DNA of 64,000 bases from Acidiluteibacter ferrifornacis (GCF_009909615.1 NZ_WWNE01000006.1:372001-436000), one strand, 5' to 3'; numbered from the stretch's first letter, positions 10,113-19,099 are shown. Translations and numbers: made by a program. Notes: a model not told the origin generated them from the letters alone.

Positions 10113-10120
10113 TATATTTG
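10113..10120 (+). promoter_or_regulatory. Promoter -7 box for the sprF-like gene
   Basis: TATATTTG fits TAnnTTTG and ends only 6 bp before the ATG at 10127. Transcription would begin within a few bases of the start codon, giving an almost leaderless mRNA. The in-frame TTG at 10118 is part of this box and is not a likely start. Confidence 0.55.
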
Positions 10121-10126
10121 TTCCCC

Positions 10127-11092
10127 ATGCGAAAGAGACTAGTGCGTTCAGCCTCTATTTATGTATTTTTTCTGATTGTATTCAATTCAGTTTGTTTTGG
10201 TCAAGATCCCGGGTTCTCTCAGTTCTACGCTAATCCATTAGACTTGAACCCTGCATTCGCTGGAACAGCAAGATGCCCTAGAATAAACCTCAATTACAGA
10301 AATCAATGGCCAGGAATTGACAATTCATTTGTCACTTACAGCGCCAGCTACGATCAGCATTTTGACAAACTTAATGGAGGGCTTGGTCTCATTATTATGA
10401 ACGACAGAACAGGTGAAAATGTTCTAAACACAACAAACATTGGCGTTATTTATTCCAATCAATTAGAAGTAAATCGAAATTTTTCAATAAAATTTGGGGT
10501 ACAGGGAACCTACTTTCAACGATCATTAAAGACTCAAAACTTAAAATTTGGTGACATGATCGATCCCAGAAGAGGTTTTGTTCTGCAGACCAATGAGCCG
10601 GTTTTTGATGAAACGAATTCATTTTTTGATGCTTCAGCAGGATTTCTTGGTTTTAGTGAGAAATTTTACTTCGGATTCGCAGCCCATCACCTTACTGAGC
10701 CAGAAGAGACCTTTTTAGGTTCAAACTCTGTGCTTCCAAGAAAGTATACTGCACACATAGGGGCAGTTCTTCCAATGGGTATACGACACAAGGATATGTC
10801 TTGGTCTCCGAACGTGATGTATCAAACACAAGGAACTTTTACTCATTTAAATTTGGGTGTATACATTAATAAAGGACCAGTAGTATTTGGATTATGGCAC
10901 CGAATTGGCGATTCATTTATTGCATTAGTTGGAGTGGAAACGGATGAATTTAAGGTTGGTTATAGTTATGATATAACTACGAGCACTTTGTCCAATAAAG
11001 CTGCTGGGTCACACGAATTATCATTTAGAATGAATTTGCCGTGTCCTCCTAGAAAAGTTAAATTTAAGACAATAAGCTGTCCATCTTTTTAG
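10127..11092 (+). CDS. PorP/SprF family type IX secretion membrane protein
   Basis: The 321-residue product has a signal peptide (about 1-24, ending CFGQ) and the hallmark start of the PorP/SprF family, QDPGFSQFYANPLDLNPAFAG, followed by alternating beta-strands of an outer-membrane barrel. Some members (PorP) are core T9SS parts and others (SprF) help secrete one partner adhesin or bind PorE. No large adhesin is adjacent; the neighbour is gldJ. I chose ATG 10127 because the earlier TTG lies in the -7 box. Family assignment is firm, but whether this is the core PorP is not decidable here. Confidence 0.88.
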   Translation: MRKRLVRSASIYVFFLIVFNSVCFGQDPGFSQFYANPLDLNPAFAGTARCPRINLNYRNQWPGIDNSFVTYSASYDQHFDKLNGGLGLIIMNDRTGENVLNTTNIGVIYSNQLEVNRNFSIKFGVQGTYFQRSLKTQNLKFGDMIDPRRGFVLQTNEPVFDETNSFFDASAGFLGFSEKFYFGFAAHHLTEPEETFLGSNSVLPRKYTAHIGAVLPMGIRHKDMSWSPNVMYQTQGTFTHLNLGVYINKGPVVFGLWHRIGDSFIALVGVETDEFKVGYSYDITTSTLSNKAAGSHELSFRMNLPCPPRKVKFKTISCPSF

Positions 11093-11120
11093 TTTATTAC
11101 AAACAAATCATAAAATTCAC

Positions 11121-11128
11121 TATTTTTG
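11121..11128 (+). promoter_or_regulatory. Promoter -7 box for gldJ
   Basis: TATTTTTG matches TAnnTTTG and lies 24 bp before the gldJ ATG at 11153. The TTG inside it (11126) is in frame with gldJ and can mislead start prediction. Confidence 0.55.
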
Positions 11129-11152
11129 AACATTATAAATAATTTAAAAACT

Positions 11153-12634
11153 ATGAAAAGTTTTAAAAATAACGCCTATTTACTTATCGGTGTTGTCGCA
11201 TTTTTAATGGCTTCTTGTTCAGGAGAGCGCTCTTCATCAACAGGTTGGGAGTACAACAACCCAAAAAATGGTGGATTTGAAAAAGTGCCATACTTTGAAC
11301 AAGAAACAGGTCCAGGACTGGTTTTAATTGAAGGTGGACGATTCACTATGGGTAGAATTGAACAAGATATTTTCTACGATTGGAATAACAAGCCAAGAAC
11401 CGTTACTGTGTCTTCTTTCTATATGGACGAAACAGAAGTAACCAACTTTCATTACTTAGAATATCTTTACTGGATTAGCAGAGTATTTGGAGCCGATTAC
11501 CCTGAAGTTTATAAGAAAGCATTACCTGATACACTAGTATGGAGAAGTAAATTGGCCTACAATGAACCTTTTGTAGAGTACTACTTACGTCACCCAGCTT
11601 ATAGAGATTATCCTGTTGTTGGTGTTAACTGGCTACAAGCAAGCGACTTTTGTGCATGGAGAACTGATCGTGTAAACGAAATCATTTTAATTAGAGAAGG
11701 TTTATTTGATCATTATCCCAACCAAATCAACGAAGACAATTTCAATACTGCGGCCTACATGAATGGACAGTATGAAAGTGGTAAACGAATCGATGGAATG
11801 ATTGATCTCGACCCAAATAAAGAAACAAGGAATGTAAAGATGGAAGATGGAATCCTCTTGCCTGATTACAGACTTCCGACAGAAGCAGAGTGGGAATATG
11901 CTGCATATGGTTTAGTTGGAAATACTGTGGGTGAATTAATTGTTGAAAAGAAATTCTACCCATGGAATGGCCATGGTGTAAGAAATGCAGATGATGATTA
12001 CCTAGGTCAGATGTTAGCTAACTACAAAAGAGGTCGAGGTGACAACATGGGTGTTGCAGGCTATCTTAATGATAACGCGGAGATTACTGCTCCTGTTTAT
12101 TCATACTGGCCAAATGACTATGGCTTGTACAACATGGCAGGTAACGTTTCTGAATGGGTAATGGATGTTTATCGTCCACTTTCGTTTGATGACGTTGATG
12201 ACTTCCGACCTTTCAGAGGAAACGTTTTTACTACGCTTCAAAGAGATGCTGATGGATATATCGCTGAAAAAGATAGTCTAGGTAGACTAAGAAGAAGAGA
12301 AGTAAATGTAGAAGAAGACAACTTGCAAGAAAGAAGAAATTACAAGCAAGCAGATGTAATCAACTATGAAGATGGTGACTTGGAGTCAAGTATTTATTAT
12401 GATGCTCCAGGCTCTTATGACGAGAAAGGAAAGAATGCCATGTATAACTACGGAACTTCTTCTTTAATTTCTGATAGAGCTAGAGTATACAAAGGTGGTT
12501 CTTGGAATGACAGAGCATATTGGATGACTCCTGGAACAAGAAGATTTTTAGATGAAGACCAATCATCCCCATACTTAGGCTTTAGATGTGCGATGACACG
12601 TGTCGGAAGCCCTGTAGGTTTAGGAGAATATTAA
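11153..12634 (+). CDS. gldJ: Gliding motility/T9SS lipoprotein GldJ
   Basis: The 493-residue lipoprotein has a signal peptide ending at the lipobox MASC (Cys about 22) and a formylglycine-generating-enzyme-like (FGE-sulfatase) domain, with GGRFTMG, VTNFHYLEYLYW, YRLPTEAEWEYAAYG, MAGNVSEWV and a terminal GFRCAM. GldJ is an outer-membrane lipoprotein of the T9SS core that stabilises GldK and is needed for secretion and gliding. The two catalytic cysteines of true FGE enzymes are absent: the matching segment reads GGSWNDRAYWM. It lies 60 bp after the sprF-like gene, opposite porU and porV, the partners it usually accompanies. ATG 11153 was chosen over the TTG in the promoter. Confidence 0.92.
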   Translation: MKSFKNNAYLLIGVVAFLMASCSGERSSSTGWEYNNPKNGGFEKVPYFEQETGPGLVLIEGGRFTMGRIEQDIFYDWNNKPRTVTVSSFYMDETEVTNFHYLEYLYWISRVFGADYPEVYKKALPDTLVWRSKLAYNEPFVEYYLRHPAYRDYPVVGVNWLQASDFCAWRTDRVNEIILIREGLFDHYPNQINEDNFNTAAYMNGQYESGKRIDGMIDLDPNKETRNVKMEDGILLPDYRLPTEAEWEYAAYGLVGNTVGELIVEKKFYPWNGHGVRNADDDYLGQMLANYKRGRGDNMGVAGYLNDNAEITAPVYSYWPNDYGLYNMAGNVSEWVMDVYRPLSFDDVDDFRPFRGNVFTTLQRDADGYIAEKDSLGRLRRREVNVEEDNLQERRNYKQADVINYEDGDLESSIYYDAPGSYDEKGKNAMYNYGTSSLISDRARVYKGGSWNDRAYWMTPGTRRFLDEDQSSPYLGFRCAMTRVGSPVGLGEY

Positions 12635-12652
12635 AATATATTTTTAAATTTA

Positions 12653-12683
12653 GCCCTCTCAATATTGAGAGGGCTTTTTTTTT
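12653..12683 (+). terminator. Terminator after gldJ
   Basis: A perfect 22-nt palindrome (12653-12674, GCCCTCTCAAT and its complement) is followed by nine T residues. It ends the gldJ transcript 16 bp before the murF start, so murF would need its own promoter or read-through. Confidence 0.85.
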
Positions 12684-12690
12684 GACTATT

Positions 12691-14016
12691 ATGAACATAA
12701 CCGATCTATATCAAATATTTAAGGAATCAGGAAAAGTCTCTACCGACAGTAGAAAAATAGAAAAGGGGAGTATATTCTTCGCCTTAAAAGGTGAAAACTT
12801 CAATGGCAATCAATACGCTAAAGTGGCAATTGAGAAAGGTGCTTCCTACGTCGTTATCGATGAATTAGTTAACGACATCCCCTTAGAGAAAATGTTCAAA
12901 GTAGATAATGTTTTATCTTCTCTCCAACAACTTGCACATTACCATCGAAAAACATTGAACATCCCGATTATTGGAATTACAGGTTCCAATGGAAAAACTA
13001 CGACAAAAGAATTATTAGCCGCGGTGCTAAATAAAAAATACAATACTTTTTTTACCAAAGGAAATCTAAACAATCATATAGGCGTTCCCCTATCTTTACT
13101 TTCAATCACGAAAGCACATGAAATGGCTATTATTGAAATGGGAGCCAACCATTTGGGAGAAATAGCTGATTTATGCGAAATATCTCAACCTAATTTTGGT
13201 CTAATTACAAATATTGGAAAGGCTCACCTTGAAGGTTTTGGAGGAGTCAAGGGCATTATTAAAGGAAAAGGAGAACTATACGATTTCATAAAAAACACCA
13301 ATGGACAATTGTTTATCAACGCAGACTCACCGACTTTATGTCAAATGGCAAAGGAACGCCAACTAATTGGGATTACATATGGACAGCATGCTCAAGCACA
13401 TCTTGAAGGAAGTCTTGAGTCAAGTAATCCTTTCATTACTTTTATTTGGAACTGGTCTTTTAATGGAGAAGCTACTAAATCAGAAAAACCGATTACAAGT
13501 CAATTGTTCGGCAGTTATAACTATGATAATATGTTAGCTGCAGTTTGTGTTGGAAACTATTTTAAAGTTAATGAGCAAGACATAAACAATGCCCTTTCTG
13601 ACTATCAGTCAGAAATGAATCGATCGCAAATTCTTGAAAAAGAAAGCAACACCATATACTTAGATGCCTATAATGCCAACCCAACAAGCATGCAAGCTGC
13701 GATTCTGTCATTCAACCAACTGGTATTAAAGAAGTCTAAACTTGCAATTATTGGCGATATGTTTGAATTGGGAAAGGATAGCTCTGACGAACATTTGGCA
13801 ATACTGGAGCTTTTAAAAAACATCACTTTAAAGTCCGTCATCCTCATCGGGTCTAATTTTTATGCTCATAAATTAAGCTATCCCGAATTTCACTTTTACG
13901 AATCTAGAATGGACTTAGAAAAGGATAAAACTTTACTTGAAATAGAGAAGTCAGCTATTCTAATTAAGGGAAGTCGTGGAGTTGCTTTAGAAAAACTTTT
14001 GGACCATATCTCATAA
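12691..14016 (+). CDS. murF: UDP-MurNAc-pentapeptide synthetase MurF
   Basis: The 441-residue cytoplasmic ligase adds D-Ala-D-Ala to UDP-MurNAc-tripeptide, the last soluble step of peptidoglycan precursor synthesis. Visible parts are the substrate-binding N-terminal domain (VSTDSRKIEKGSIFFAL), the ATP loop GITGSNGKTTTKE near residue 95, NNHIGVPLSLL, EMGANHLGEI and IGKAHLEGFG in the Mur ligase central domain, and the C-terminal domain with YNANPTSMQAA. The start is placed at ATG 12691 because upstream in-frame sequence overlaps the gldJ terminator. It has no clear TAnnTTTG box of its own. Confidence 0.95.
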   Translation: MNITDLYQIFKESGKVSTDSRKIEKGSIFFALKGENFNGNQYAKVAIEKGASYVVIDELVNDIPLEKMFKVDNVLSSLQQLAHYHRKTLNIPIIGITGSNGKTTTKELLAAVLNKKYNTFFTKGNLNNHIGVPLSLLSITKAHEMAIIEMGANHLGEIADLCEISQPNFGLITNIGKAHLEGFGGVKGIIKGKGELYDFIKNTNGQLFINADSPTLCQMAKERQLIGITYGQHAQAHLEGSLESSNPFITFIWNWSFNGEATKSEKPITSQLFGSYNYDNMLAAVCVGNYFKVNEQDINNALSDYQSEMNRSQILEKESNTIYLDAYNANPTSMQAAILSFNQLVLKKSKLAIIGDMFELGKDSSDEHLAILELLKNITLKSVILIGSNFYAHKLSYPEFHFYESRMDLEKDKTLLEIEKSAILIKGSRGVALEKLLDHIS

Positions 14017-14018
14017 AT

Positions 14019-14050
14019 AAGGTCGCTTTCAAAATTTTGAAAGCGACCTT
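14019..14050. terminator. 32-nt perfect palindrome, bidirectional terminator
   Basis: Positions 14019-14034 and 14035-14050 are exact reverse complements (AAGGTCGCTTTCAAAA and its complement). The element stands between the stop codons of the convergent murF and acyl-CoA dehydrogenase genes, so it most likely terminates both. Confidence 0.75.
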
Positions 14051-14074
14051 ATCAATTAATTACTTACCGAAATA

Positions 14075-15214
14075 TTATCTCAATATAGATCGAGAAATCA
14101 CAATCTTTTGAACCTCCGTAGTTCCTTCGTAAATCTGAGTGATTTTTGCATCTCTCATTAATCTTTCTACGTGGTATTCTTTCACAAATCCGTAACCTCC
14201 GTGTACCTGAACTGCCTCTGTAGCTACATCCATAGCTGTTTTGGAAGCAAAAACTTTTGCCATAGCACTTTCTTTGTCAAAGTTCAAGCCTTGATCCTTT
14301 AACCAAGCAGCTTTTAAACAAAGTAACCTTGAGGCTTCAACTGTAGTCGCCATATCTGCCAATTTAAAAGCTATAGCTTGATGTTGGCTAATAGGCTTAC
14401 CAAACGCAGCTCTTTCTTTTGAATAGGCAATGGCAAGTTCCATTGCACCAGAAGCTATTCCTAATGCTTGAGAAGCAATACCGATTCGACCACCAGATAA
14501 TACTTTCATTGCAAATGAAAATCCGAAACCATCTTCTCCAATTCTATTCTCTTTAGGAACTTTTACATCAGTAAACATAAGAGTATGTGTATCGGAAGCT
14601 CGAATTCCCATCTTATTCTCTTTTGCTCCGACTGTAAATCCTTCCCACTCTTTATCAACTATAAAAGCATTAATTCCTTTATGGCCTTTCTCAACATCTG
14701 TCTGTGCAATAACGATGTAATAAGAAGCACTCCCACCATTAGTAATCCAGTTTTTAGTACCATTTAATAAATAATAGTCTCCTTTATCTATTGCAGTAGT
14801 TCTTTGAGATGTTGCATCAGATCCCGCTTCGGGCTCTGATAAACAAAACGCTCCTATCTTCTCCCCTGTCGCTAAAGGTCTTAAATATTTTTGCTTTTGC
14901 TCTTCCGTTCCATATTTCTCAATTCCCCAACATACTAGAGAGTTGTTAACAGACATCACTACTGAAGTAGAAGCATCAACTTTGGATATTTCTTCCATTG
15001 CTAAAACGTATGAAATAGTATCCATTCCACCGCCTCCGTATTTAGGATCTACCATCATTCCCATAAAACCAAGCTCTCCTAATTGCTTAATTTCTTCTGT
15101 TGGAAATTGTTGTTTTTCATCTCGCTCGATTACTCCTGGTTTTAACACATTCTGTGCAAAATCTCTTGCAGCATCTCTAACTGCAATATGTTCTTCTGAT
15201 AATTGAAAATCCAT
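14075..15214 (-). CDS. Acyl-CoA dehydrogenase (short/medium-chain type)
   Basis: The 379-residue flavoprotein oxidises acyl-CoA to trans-2-enoyl-CoA in beta-oxidation or branched-chain amino-acid breakdown and passes electrons to ETF. The family signatures are present: CLSEPEAGSDA, GYGFVKEYHVERLMRDAKI and the C-terminal YEGTTEVQ, the region that binds the FAD adenine. The alpha/beta/alpha layout and length fit the SCAD/butyryl-CoA group, but the chain-length preference cannot be set by eye. It stands alone, divergent from anmK, with a promoter at 15258-15288. Confidence 0.92.
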   Translation of the reverse strand: MDFQLSEEHIAVRDAARDFAQNVLKPGVIERDEKQQFPTEEIKQLGELGFMGMMVDPKYGGGGMDTISYVLAMEEISKVDASTSVVMSVNNSLVCWGIEKYGTEEQKQKYLRPLATGEKIGAFCLSEPEAGSDATSQRTTAIDKGDYYLLNGTKNWITNGGSASYYIVIAQTDVEKGHKGINAFIVDKEWEGFTVGAKENKMGIRASDTHTLMFTDVKVPKENRIGEDGFGFSFAMKVLSGGRIGIASQALGIASGAMELAIAYSKERAAFGKPISQHQAIAFKLADMATTVEASRLLCLKAAWLKDQGLNFDKESAMAKVFASKTAMDVATEAVQVHGGYGFVKEYHVERLMRDAKITQIYEGTTEVQKIVISRSILR

Positions 15215-15257
15215 ACTTATAAAATGTAATTTTAACTCTGTTTATTTGGAAAGGATA

Positions 15258-15288
15258 CAAAAATAATGCTTTCCAATCTTTATTACAA
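15258..15288 (-). promoter_or_regulatory. Promoter of the acyl-CoA dehydrogenase gene
   Basis: On the minus strand TTG (15288-15286) is followed after 20 bp by TATTTTTG (15265-15258), a good fit to the Bacteroidota -33/-7 pattern. The ATG is 43 bp downstream. Confidence 0.6.
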
Positions 15289-15294
15289 TTTAAT

Positions 15295-16359
15295 ATGGGT
15301 AATGTTTATCATGCAATAGGAATAATGTCAGGAACTTCTCTCGATGGGCTTGATATAGCCTTATCTACATACACTTACAATACTGACCATCAATGGAAGT
15401 ACCACATTTTAAAAACGAAAACAGTCCCTTACGACGCTCAATTAAAACAACAACTTCAAATGGCGACTGAAATGTCGGGTTTAGAATTAAAATTACTTGA
15501 AAACCATTGGTCGATATTTGTAGCACATCACATTAATCTTTTTGTAAAAGAATCTCAAGTTTCACCTGATTTAATTGGAAATCACGGTCACACTATTTTT
15601 CATCAAATAGACAAAAAACTCACCTACCAAATTGCAAACAACTCGCTTATCGCCACTCACACCAACATTACCACCATCGGCGACTTTAGGTCGGCAGATG
15701 TAGCTCTTGGTGGACAGGGAGCCCCACTTGTACCTATTGGAGATCATCTTCTCTTTAATCATTATGACTGCTGCATTAACCTAGGGGGCATCGCCAATAT
15801 TTCATATCAAAATAAAGATAAGTCGATTGCATTTGATTGTTGTCCGTTCAACATACCGCTCAACTTAATTGCAAATTCAATCGGTTTAGATTTTGATTCA
15901 GGAGGAGAAATAGCAGCAACTGGAGTAGTACATCGACCGCTTTTAGAGCGATTAAAAGCGATTTCATTTTTTTATCAATCCCCTCCAAAATCTCTTGGAA
16001 TCGAATGGATAAGAAATCACTTTTTACCAATAATCGATGAGTTTAAAATTTCTAACCAAGACATTTTGGCCACATTAGTAGAATTATATGCAGATATAAT
16101 AAGTAGGATTCTACTTCAAAATAACTTAAAACAAATTTTGATAACTGGAGGAGGTGCCCACCACAAACATTTCATTGAATTGCTAGAGCAAAAGACGAAT
16201 TTAAAAATCTTTAAAATAGACAAGGAAACAATAGACTTTAAAGAAGCGATTATTTTTGGATTTTTAGGAGTATTGAGATGGCGCAAAGAAAACAACACAT
16301 TACCCTCGGTAACAGGAGCTTCTAGAGCACATTGTTCAGGTGGAGTATATTTGCCCTAA
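15295..16359 (+). CDS. anmK: 1,6-anhydro-N-acetylmuramic acid kinase
   Basis: The 354-residue kinase cleaves and phosphorylates 1,6-anhydroMurNAc to MurNAc-6-phosphate during cell-wall recycling. The N-terminal ATP-binding signature GIMSGTSLDGLDIA is clear, as are GDFRSADVALGGQGAPLVP, LGGIANISY, FDSGGEIA and ITGGGAHHKHF. The family usually has about 360-390 residues, so this is a slightly short but complete member. No other recycling gene is adjacent, although murF lies 1.3 kb away. Confidence 0.95.
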   Translation: MGNVYHAIGIMSGTSLDGLDIALSTYTYNTDHQWKYHILKTKTVPYDAQLKQQLQMATEMSGLELKLLENHWSIFVAHHINLFVKESQVSPDLIGNHGHTIFHQIDKKLTYQIANNSLIATHTNITTIGDFRSADVALGGQGAPLVPIGDHLLFNHYDCCINLGGIANISYQNKDKSIAFDCCPFNIPLNLIANSIGLDFDSGGEIAATGVVHRPLLERLKAISFFYQSPPKSLGIEWIRNHFLPIIDEFKISNQDILATLVELYADIISRILLQNNLKQILITGGGAHHKHFIELLEQKTNLKIFKIDKETIDFKEAIIFGFLGVLRWRKENNTLPSVTGASRAHCSGGVYLP

Positions 16360-16397
16360 TATATAACTTTATTTCCCTCCTTAAAAGATAGTTTTTA

Positions 16398-16405
16398 TAC
16401 ATTTG
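16398..16405 (+). promoter_or_regulatory. Promoter -7 box for the dehydrogenase-nhaD operon
   Basis: TACATTTG fits TAnnTTTG and lies 19 bp before the ATG at 16425. Confidence 0.5.
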
Positions 16406-16424
16406 CTCCAAAATTTAATGATCG

Positions 16425-17654
16425 ATGCAAGAATTACTGAAAAAATACGAGAACAAGCAGCCAGAAATCGTTTTTGAATGGAAAGATTCTGAAACTGAGG
16501 CAGAAGGATGGGTAGTAATCAACTCTTTACGAGGAGGTGCCGCAGGTGGTGGTACTCGTATGAGGGTAGGCTTAGACAAGCACGAAGTGACTTCTTTAGC
16601 TAAAACCATGGAAGTTAAGTTTACAGTTTCCGGACCTGCAATAGGGGGAGCAAAATCAGGAATTAATTTCGATCCAAACGACCCTAGAAAAAAAGGTGTA
16701 CTTGAGCGATGGTATAAGGCAGTAGCTCCTTTATTAAAAAATTATTACGGTACTGGTGGTGATTTAAATGTTGACGAAATTCATGAAGTTATTCCCATCA
16801 CAGAGGCAAATGGAGTTTGGCATCCTCAGGAAGGAGTATTCAACGGCCATTATCAGCCAACCGAAGCTGAGAAAATCAATATTATCGGACAACTTAGAAA
16901 TGGTGTAATCAAAGTTATTGAAGACAAAAACTATAGTCCAGAAGTAAGCAGAAGATTTGTAATTGCAGATATGATTACAGGGTATGGGGTTGCAGAATCA
17001 GTAAAGCACTATTACTCTATTTATCACAATTCTGATTTAAAAGGGAAAAAAGTAATTGTTCAGGGATGGGGAAATGTTGGTGCTGCAGGCGCTTATTATT
17101 TGGCTCAACAAGGAGCAAAAGTAGTTGGTATTATTGACCGAGTGGGTGGAATAATCAATGAAAATGGTTTTTCTTTCGAAGAAATTAAAGCGTTATTTCT
17201 AAAGAAAGATGGTAACTTTCTTAAAGCAGACAATATGCTTTCTTTTGAGGAAGTGAACTCGAAAATATGGGATGTTAAAGCGGATATATTTATCCCTTGT
17301 GCAGCTTCAAGATTAATTACCAAAGATCAAGTAGATCGAATGATTGCTGGAGGTATGGAAGTAATTTCATCAGGAGCTAACGTACCATTCGCCGATCAAG
17401 AAATCTTCTTTGGACCAATCGCTGAATATACAGACAGTAAAATAAGTATTATTCCTGATTTCATATCCAATTGTGGTATGGCTAGAGTATTTGCCTACTT
17501 TATGCAACCTGGTGCACAAATGACTGATGAAGCCATCTTTAGTGACACTTCAAAAGTGATTAAGAAAGCTTTGGTAGAGGCACACTCGAAAGATTCAAAC
17601 AAAATAGGTATTGCTAAAAATGCCTTTGGTATTGCTTTAAGTAAATTAATTTAA
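16425..17654 (+). CDS. Glu/Leu/Phe/Val dehydrogenase family protein
   Basis: The 409-residue NAD(P)-dependent amino-acid dehydrogenase has the dimerisation domain with a glycine-rich stretch (RGGAAGGGTRMR) and the catalytic-lysine region GGAKSGINFDP, then a Rossmann domain with GWGNVGAAGAYYLAQQGAKVVG. It should interconvert an amino acid and its 2-oxo acid plus ammonia. The substrate-pocket sequence is not the standard GDH form, so whether it uses glutamate, leucine or valine is left open. The gene is followed after 1 bp by nhaD, so the two are almost certainly coexpressed. Confidence 0.9.
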   Translation: MQELLKKYENKQPEIVFEWKDSETEAEGWVVINSLRGGAAGGGTRMRVGLDKHEVTSLAKTMEVKFTVSGPAIGGAKSGINFDPNDPRKKGVLERWYKAVAPLLKNYYGTGGDLNVDEIHEVIPITEANGVWHPQEGVFNGHYQPTEAEKINIIGQLRNGVIKVIEDKNYSPEVSRRFVIADMITGYGVAESVKHYYSIYHNSDLKGKKVIVQGWGNVGAAGAYYLAQQGAKVVGIIDRVGGIINENGFSFEEIKALFLKKDGNFLKADNMLSFEEVNSKIWDVKADIFIPCAASRLITKDQVDRMIAGGMEVISSGANVPFADQEIFFGPIAEYTDSKISIIPDFISNCGMARVFAYFMQPGAQMTDEAIFSDTSKVIKKALVEAHSKDSNKIGIAKNAFGIALSKLI

Positions 17655-17655
17655 A

Positions 17656-19032
17656 ATGGGATATGAAACGCTAATTGTCATTGTATTCATATTAGGATAT
17701 ACGGCAATCACGATTGAACATAGTTTAAAGATTGACAAACTAGTTCCTGCTCTACTAATGATGGCATTAGCCTGGGCATTTACCGCTTTTGGGATTGACA
17801 GTTTTACTGGATGGTTTGATTCTCACTCGCATAAAATGATGGAAGGATTTTCATTATTGAACCACGATGAAAAGCTTCATACGCTAGAGTCCACCTTACT
17901 TCATCATTTTGGCAAAACTTGTGAGATTCTAATTTTCTTGATTGGAGCAATGACAATAGTTGAAATTATCGACCATTTTGATGGGTTTTCAACCATCAAA
18001 AAATACATTAAAACAGACAGTAAAAGAAAATTACTTTGGATTGTATCGGGTCTAGCCTTTATTCTATCAGCTATTATTGATAACCTTACAGCAACTATTG
18101 TATTAATTACCATATTAAGAAAATTAATACCGGATAGTGAAACTAGAATATGGTACGCTGGGCTAATTGTACTTGCTGCTAACGCAGGTGGGGCTTGGTC
18201 TCCAATTGGGGATGTAACTACCACAATGCTTTGGATGGGACAACGGGTTTCCACTGTTAAATTGATTGAATATTTAATTATGCCTTCCTTCCTTTGTATG
18301 GCGATTCCGCTAATTATTGCTAGCTTTTTACCAGTTTTTAAAGGAACATTCCAAATGCCCGAGGAAGATGGGGAGCAAAATAAAATGGGGCCGACAATGT
18401 TATATCTAGGTTTAATTATGATTGTTTTTGTTCCTATCTTCAAAACCATAACTCACCTTCCCCCATATGTTGGTATGATGCTCTCATTAGGGGTAGTTGC
18501 ATTTATAGCTGAATTAATTAGTAATCGCCAGTTTAGCATGACTAGTGTAACTAATCAAGAAGAGTTGGACCACACAGATGTACACCATGTAAAGAGTCCA
18601 ACATTAAAGGCATTGGCAAAAATTGAATTGCCCTCTATCTTATTTTTCTTGGGTATATTAATGACGGTTGCTTCACTGGAATCGTTAGGCTTAATCTTCC
18701 AATTTGGTCAAGATGTTCAAGCTGTAATGGACAACAAGTACTTTGTTCTGCTACTTGGGGTAGGTTCAGCTATAATCGACAATGTGCCATTGGTTGCTGC
18801 GAGTATGGGAATGTTTGACATGAATACTTTTGTGATGGATGACCACATTTGGCATTTTATCGCTTATGCCGCTGGCACAGGAGGGTCTATGTTAATCATT
18901 GGATCTGCTGCAGGTGTGGTTGCTATGGGAATGGAAAAAATTTCATTCTTCTGGTATCTGAAAAATATTACTTGGCTAGCATTGATAGGATACATTATCG
19001 GAGCCGTCTTTTTTATTTTACTTTACCATTAA
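17656..19032 (+). CDS. nhaD: Na+/H+ antiporter NhaD family
   Basis: The 458-residue inner-membrane protein has about eleven to twelve hydrophobic segments and the NhaD/ArsB-type ion transporter pattern, with SAIIDNLTATIVLITIL and NAGGAWSPIGDVTTTMLW in the first half and IIDNVPLVAA and AGTGGSMLIIGSAAG in the second. These are the repeated Asp-Asn and TT/GG motifs of the family. It probably exports sodium in exchange for protons, consistent with a marine or saline habitat. The start codon lies 1 bp after the dehydrogenase stop. Confidence 0.93.
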   Translation: MGYETLIVIVFILGYTAITIEHSLKIDKLVPALLMMALAWAFTAFGIDSFTGWFDSHSHKMMEGFSLLNHDEKLHTLESTLLHHFGKTCEILIFLIGAMTIVEIIDHFDGFSTIKKYIKTDSKRKLLWIVSGLAFILSAIIDNLTATIVLITILRKLIPDSETRIWYAGLIVLAANAGGAWSPIGDVTTTMLWMGQRVSTVKLIEYLIMPSFLCMAIPLIIASFLPVFKGTFQMPEEDGEQNKMGPTMLYLGLIMIVFVPIFKTITHLPPYVGMMLSLGVVAFIAELISNRQFSMTSVTNQEELDHTDVHHVKSPTLKALAKIELPSILFFLGILMTVASLESLGLIFQFGQDVQAVMDNKYFVLLLGVGSAIIDNVPLVAASMGMFDMNTFVMDDHIWHFIAYAAGTGGSMLIIGSAAGVVAMGMEKISFFWYLKNITWLALIGYIIGAVFFILLYH

Positions 19033-19052
19033 TCAATAAAAGATTCCACAAT

Positions 19053-19099
19053 AAAAGCTAACATTTGACTGTTTACAACTAGTCAGGTGTTAGCTTTTT
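19053..19099 (+). terminator. Terminator after nhaD
   Basis: An 11-bp stem AAAAGCTAACA (19053-19063) with TGTTAGCTTTT (19088-19098), with an inner GACT/AGTC helix and a T-run at its end, lies 20 bp after nhaD. Confidence 0.75.

Noticed and set aside
11153-12634. GldJ read as a sulfatase-modifying (formylglycine) enzyme
   Set aside because: Catalytic cysteines are absent, it is a lipoprotein, and it sits in a T9SS locus.
17904-18449. Long open frame antisense to nhaD (181 codons)
   Set aside because: It mirrors the hydrophobic codons of nhaD, lacks any family signature and has no promoter box.
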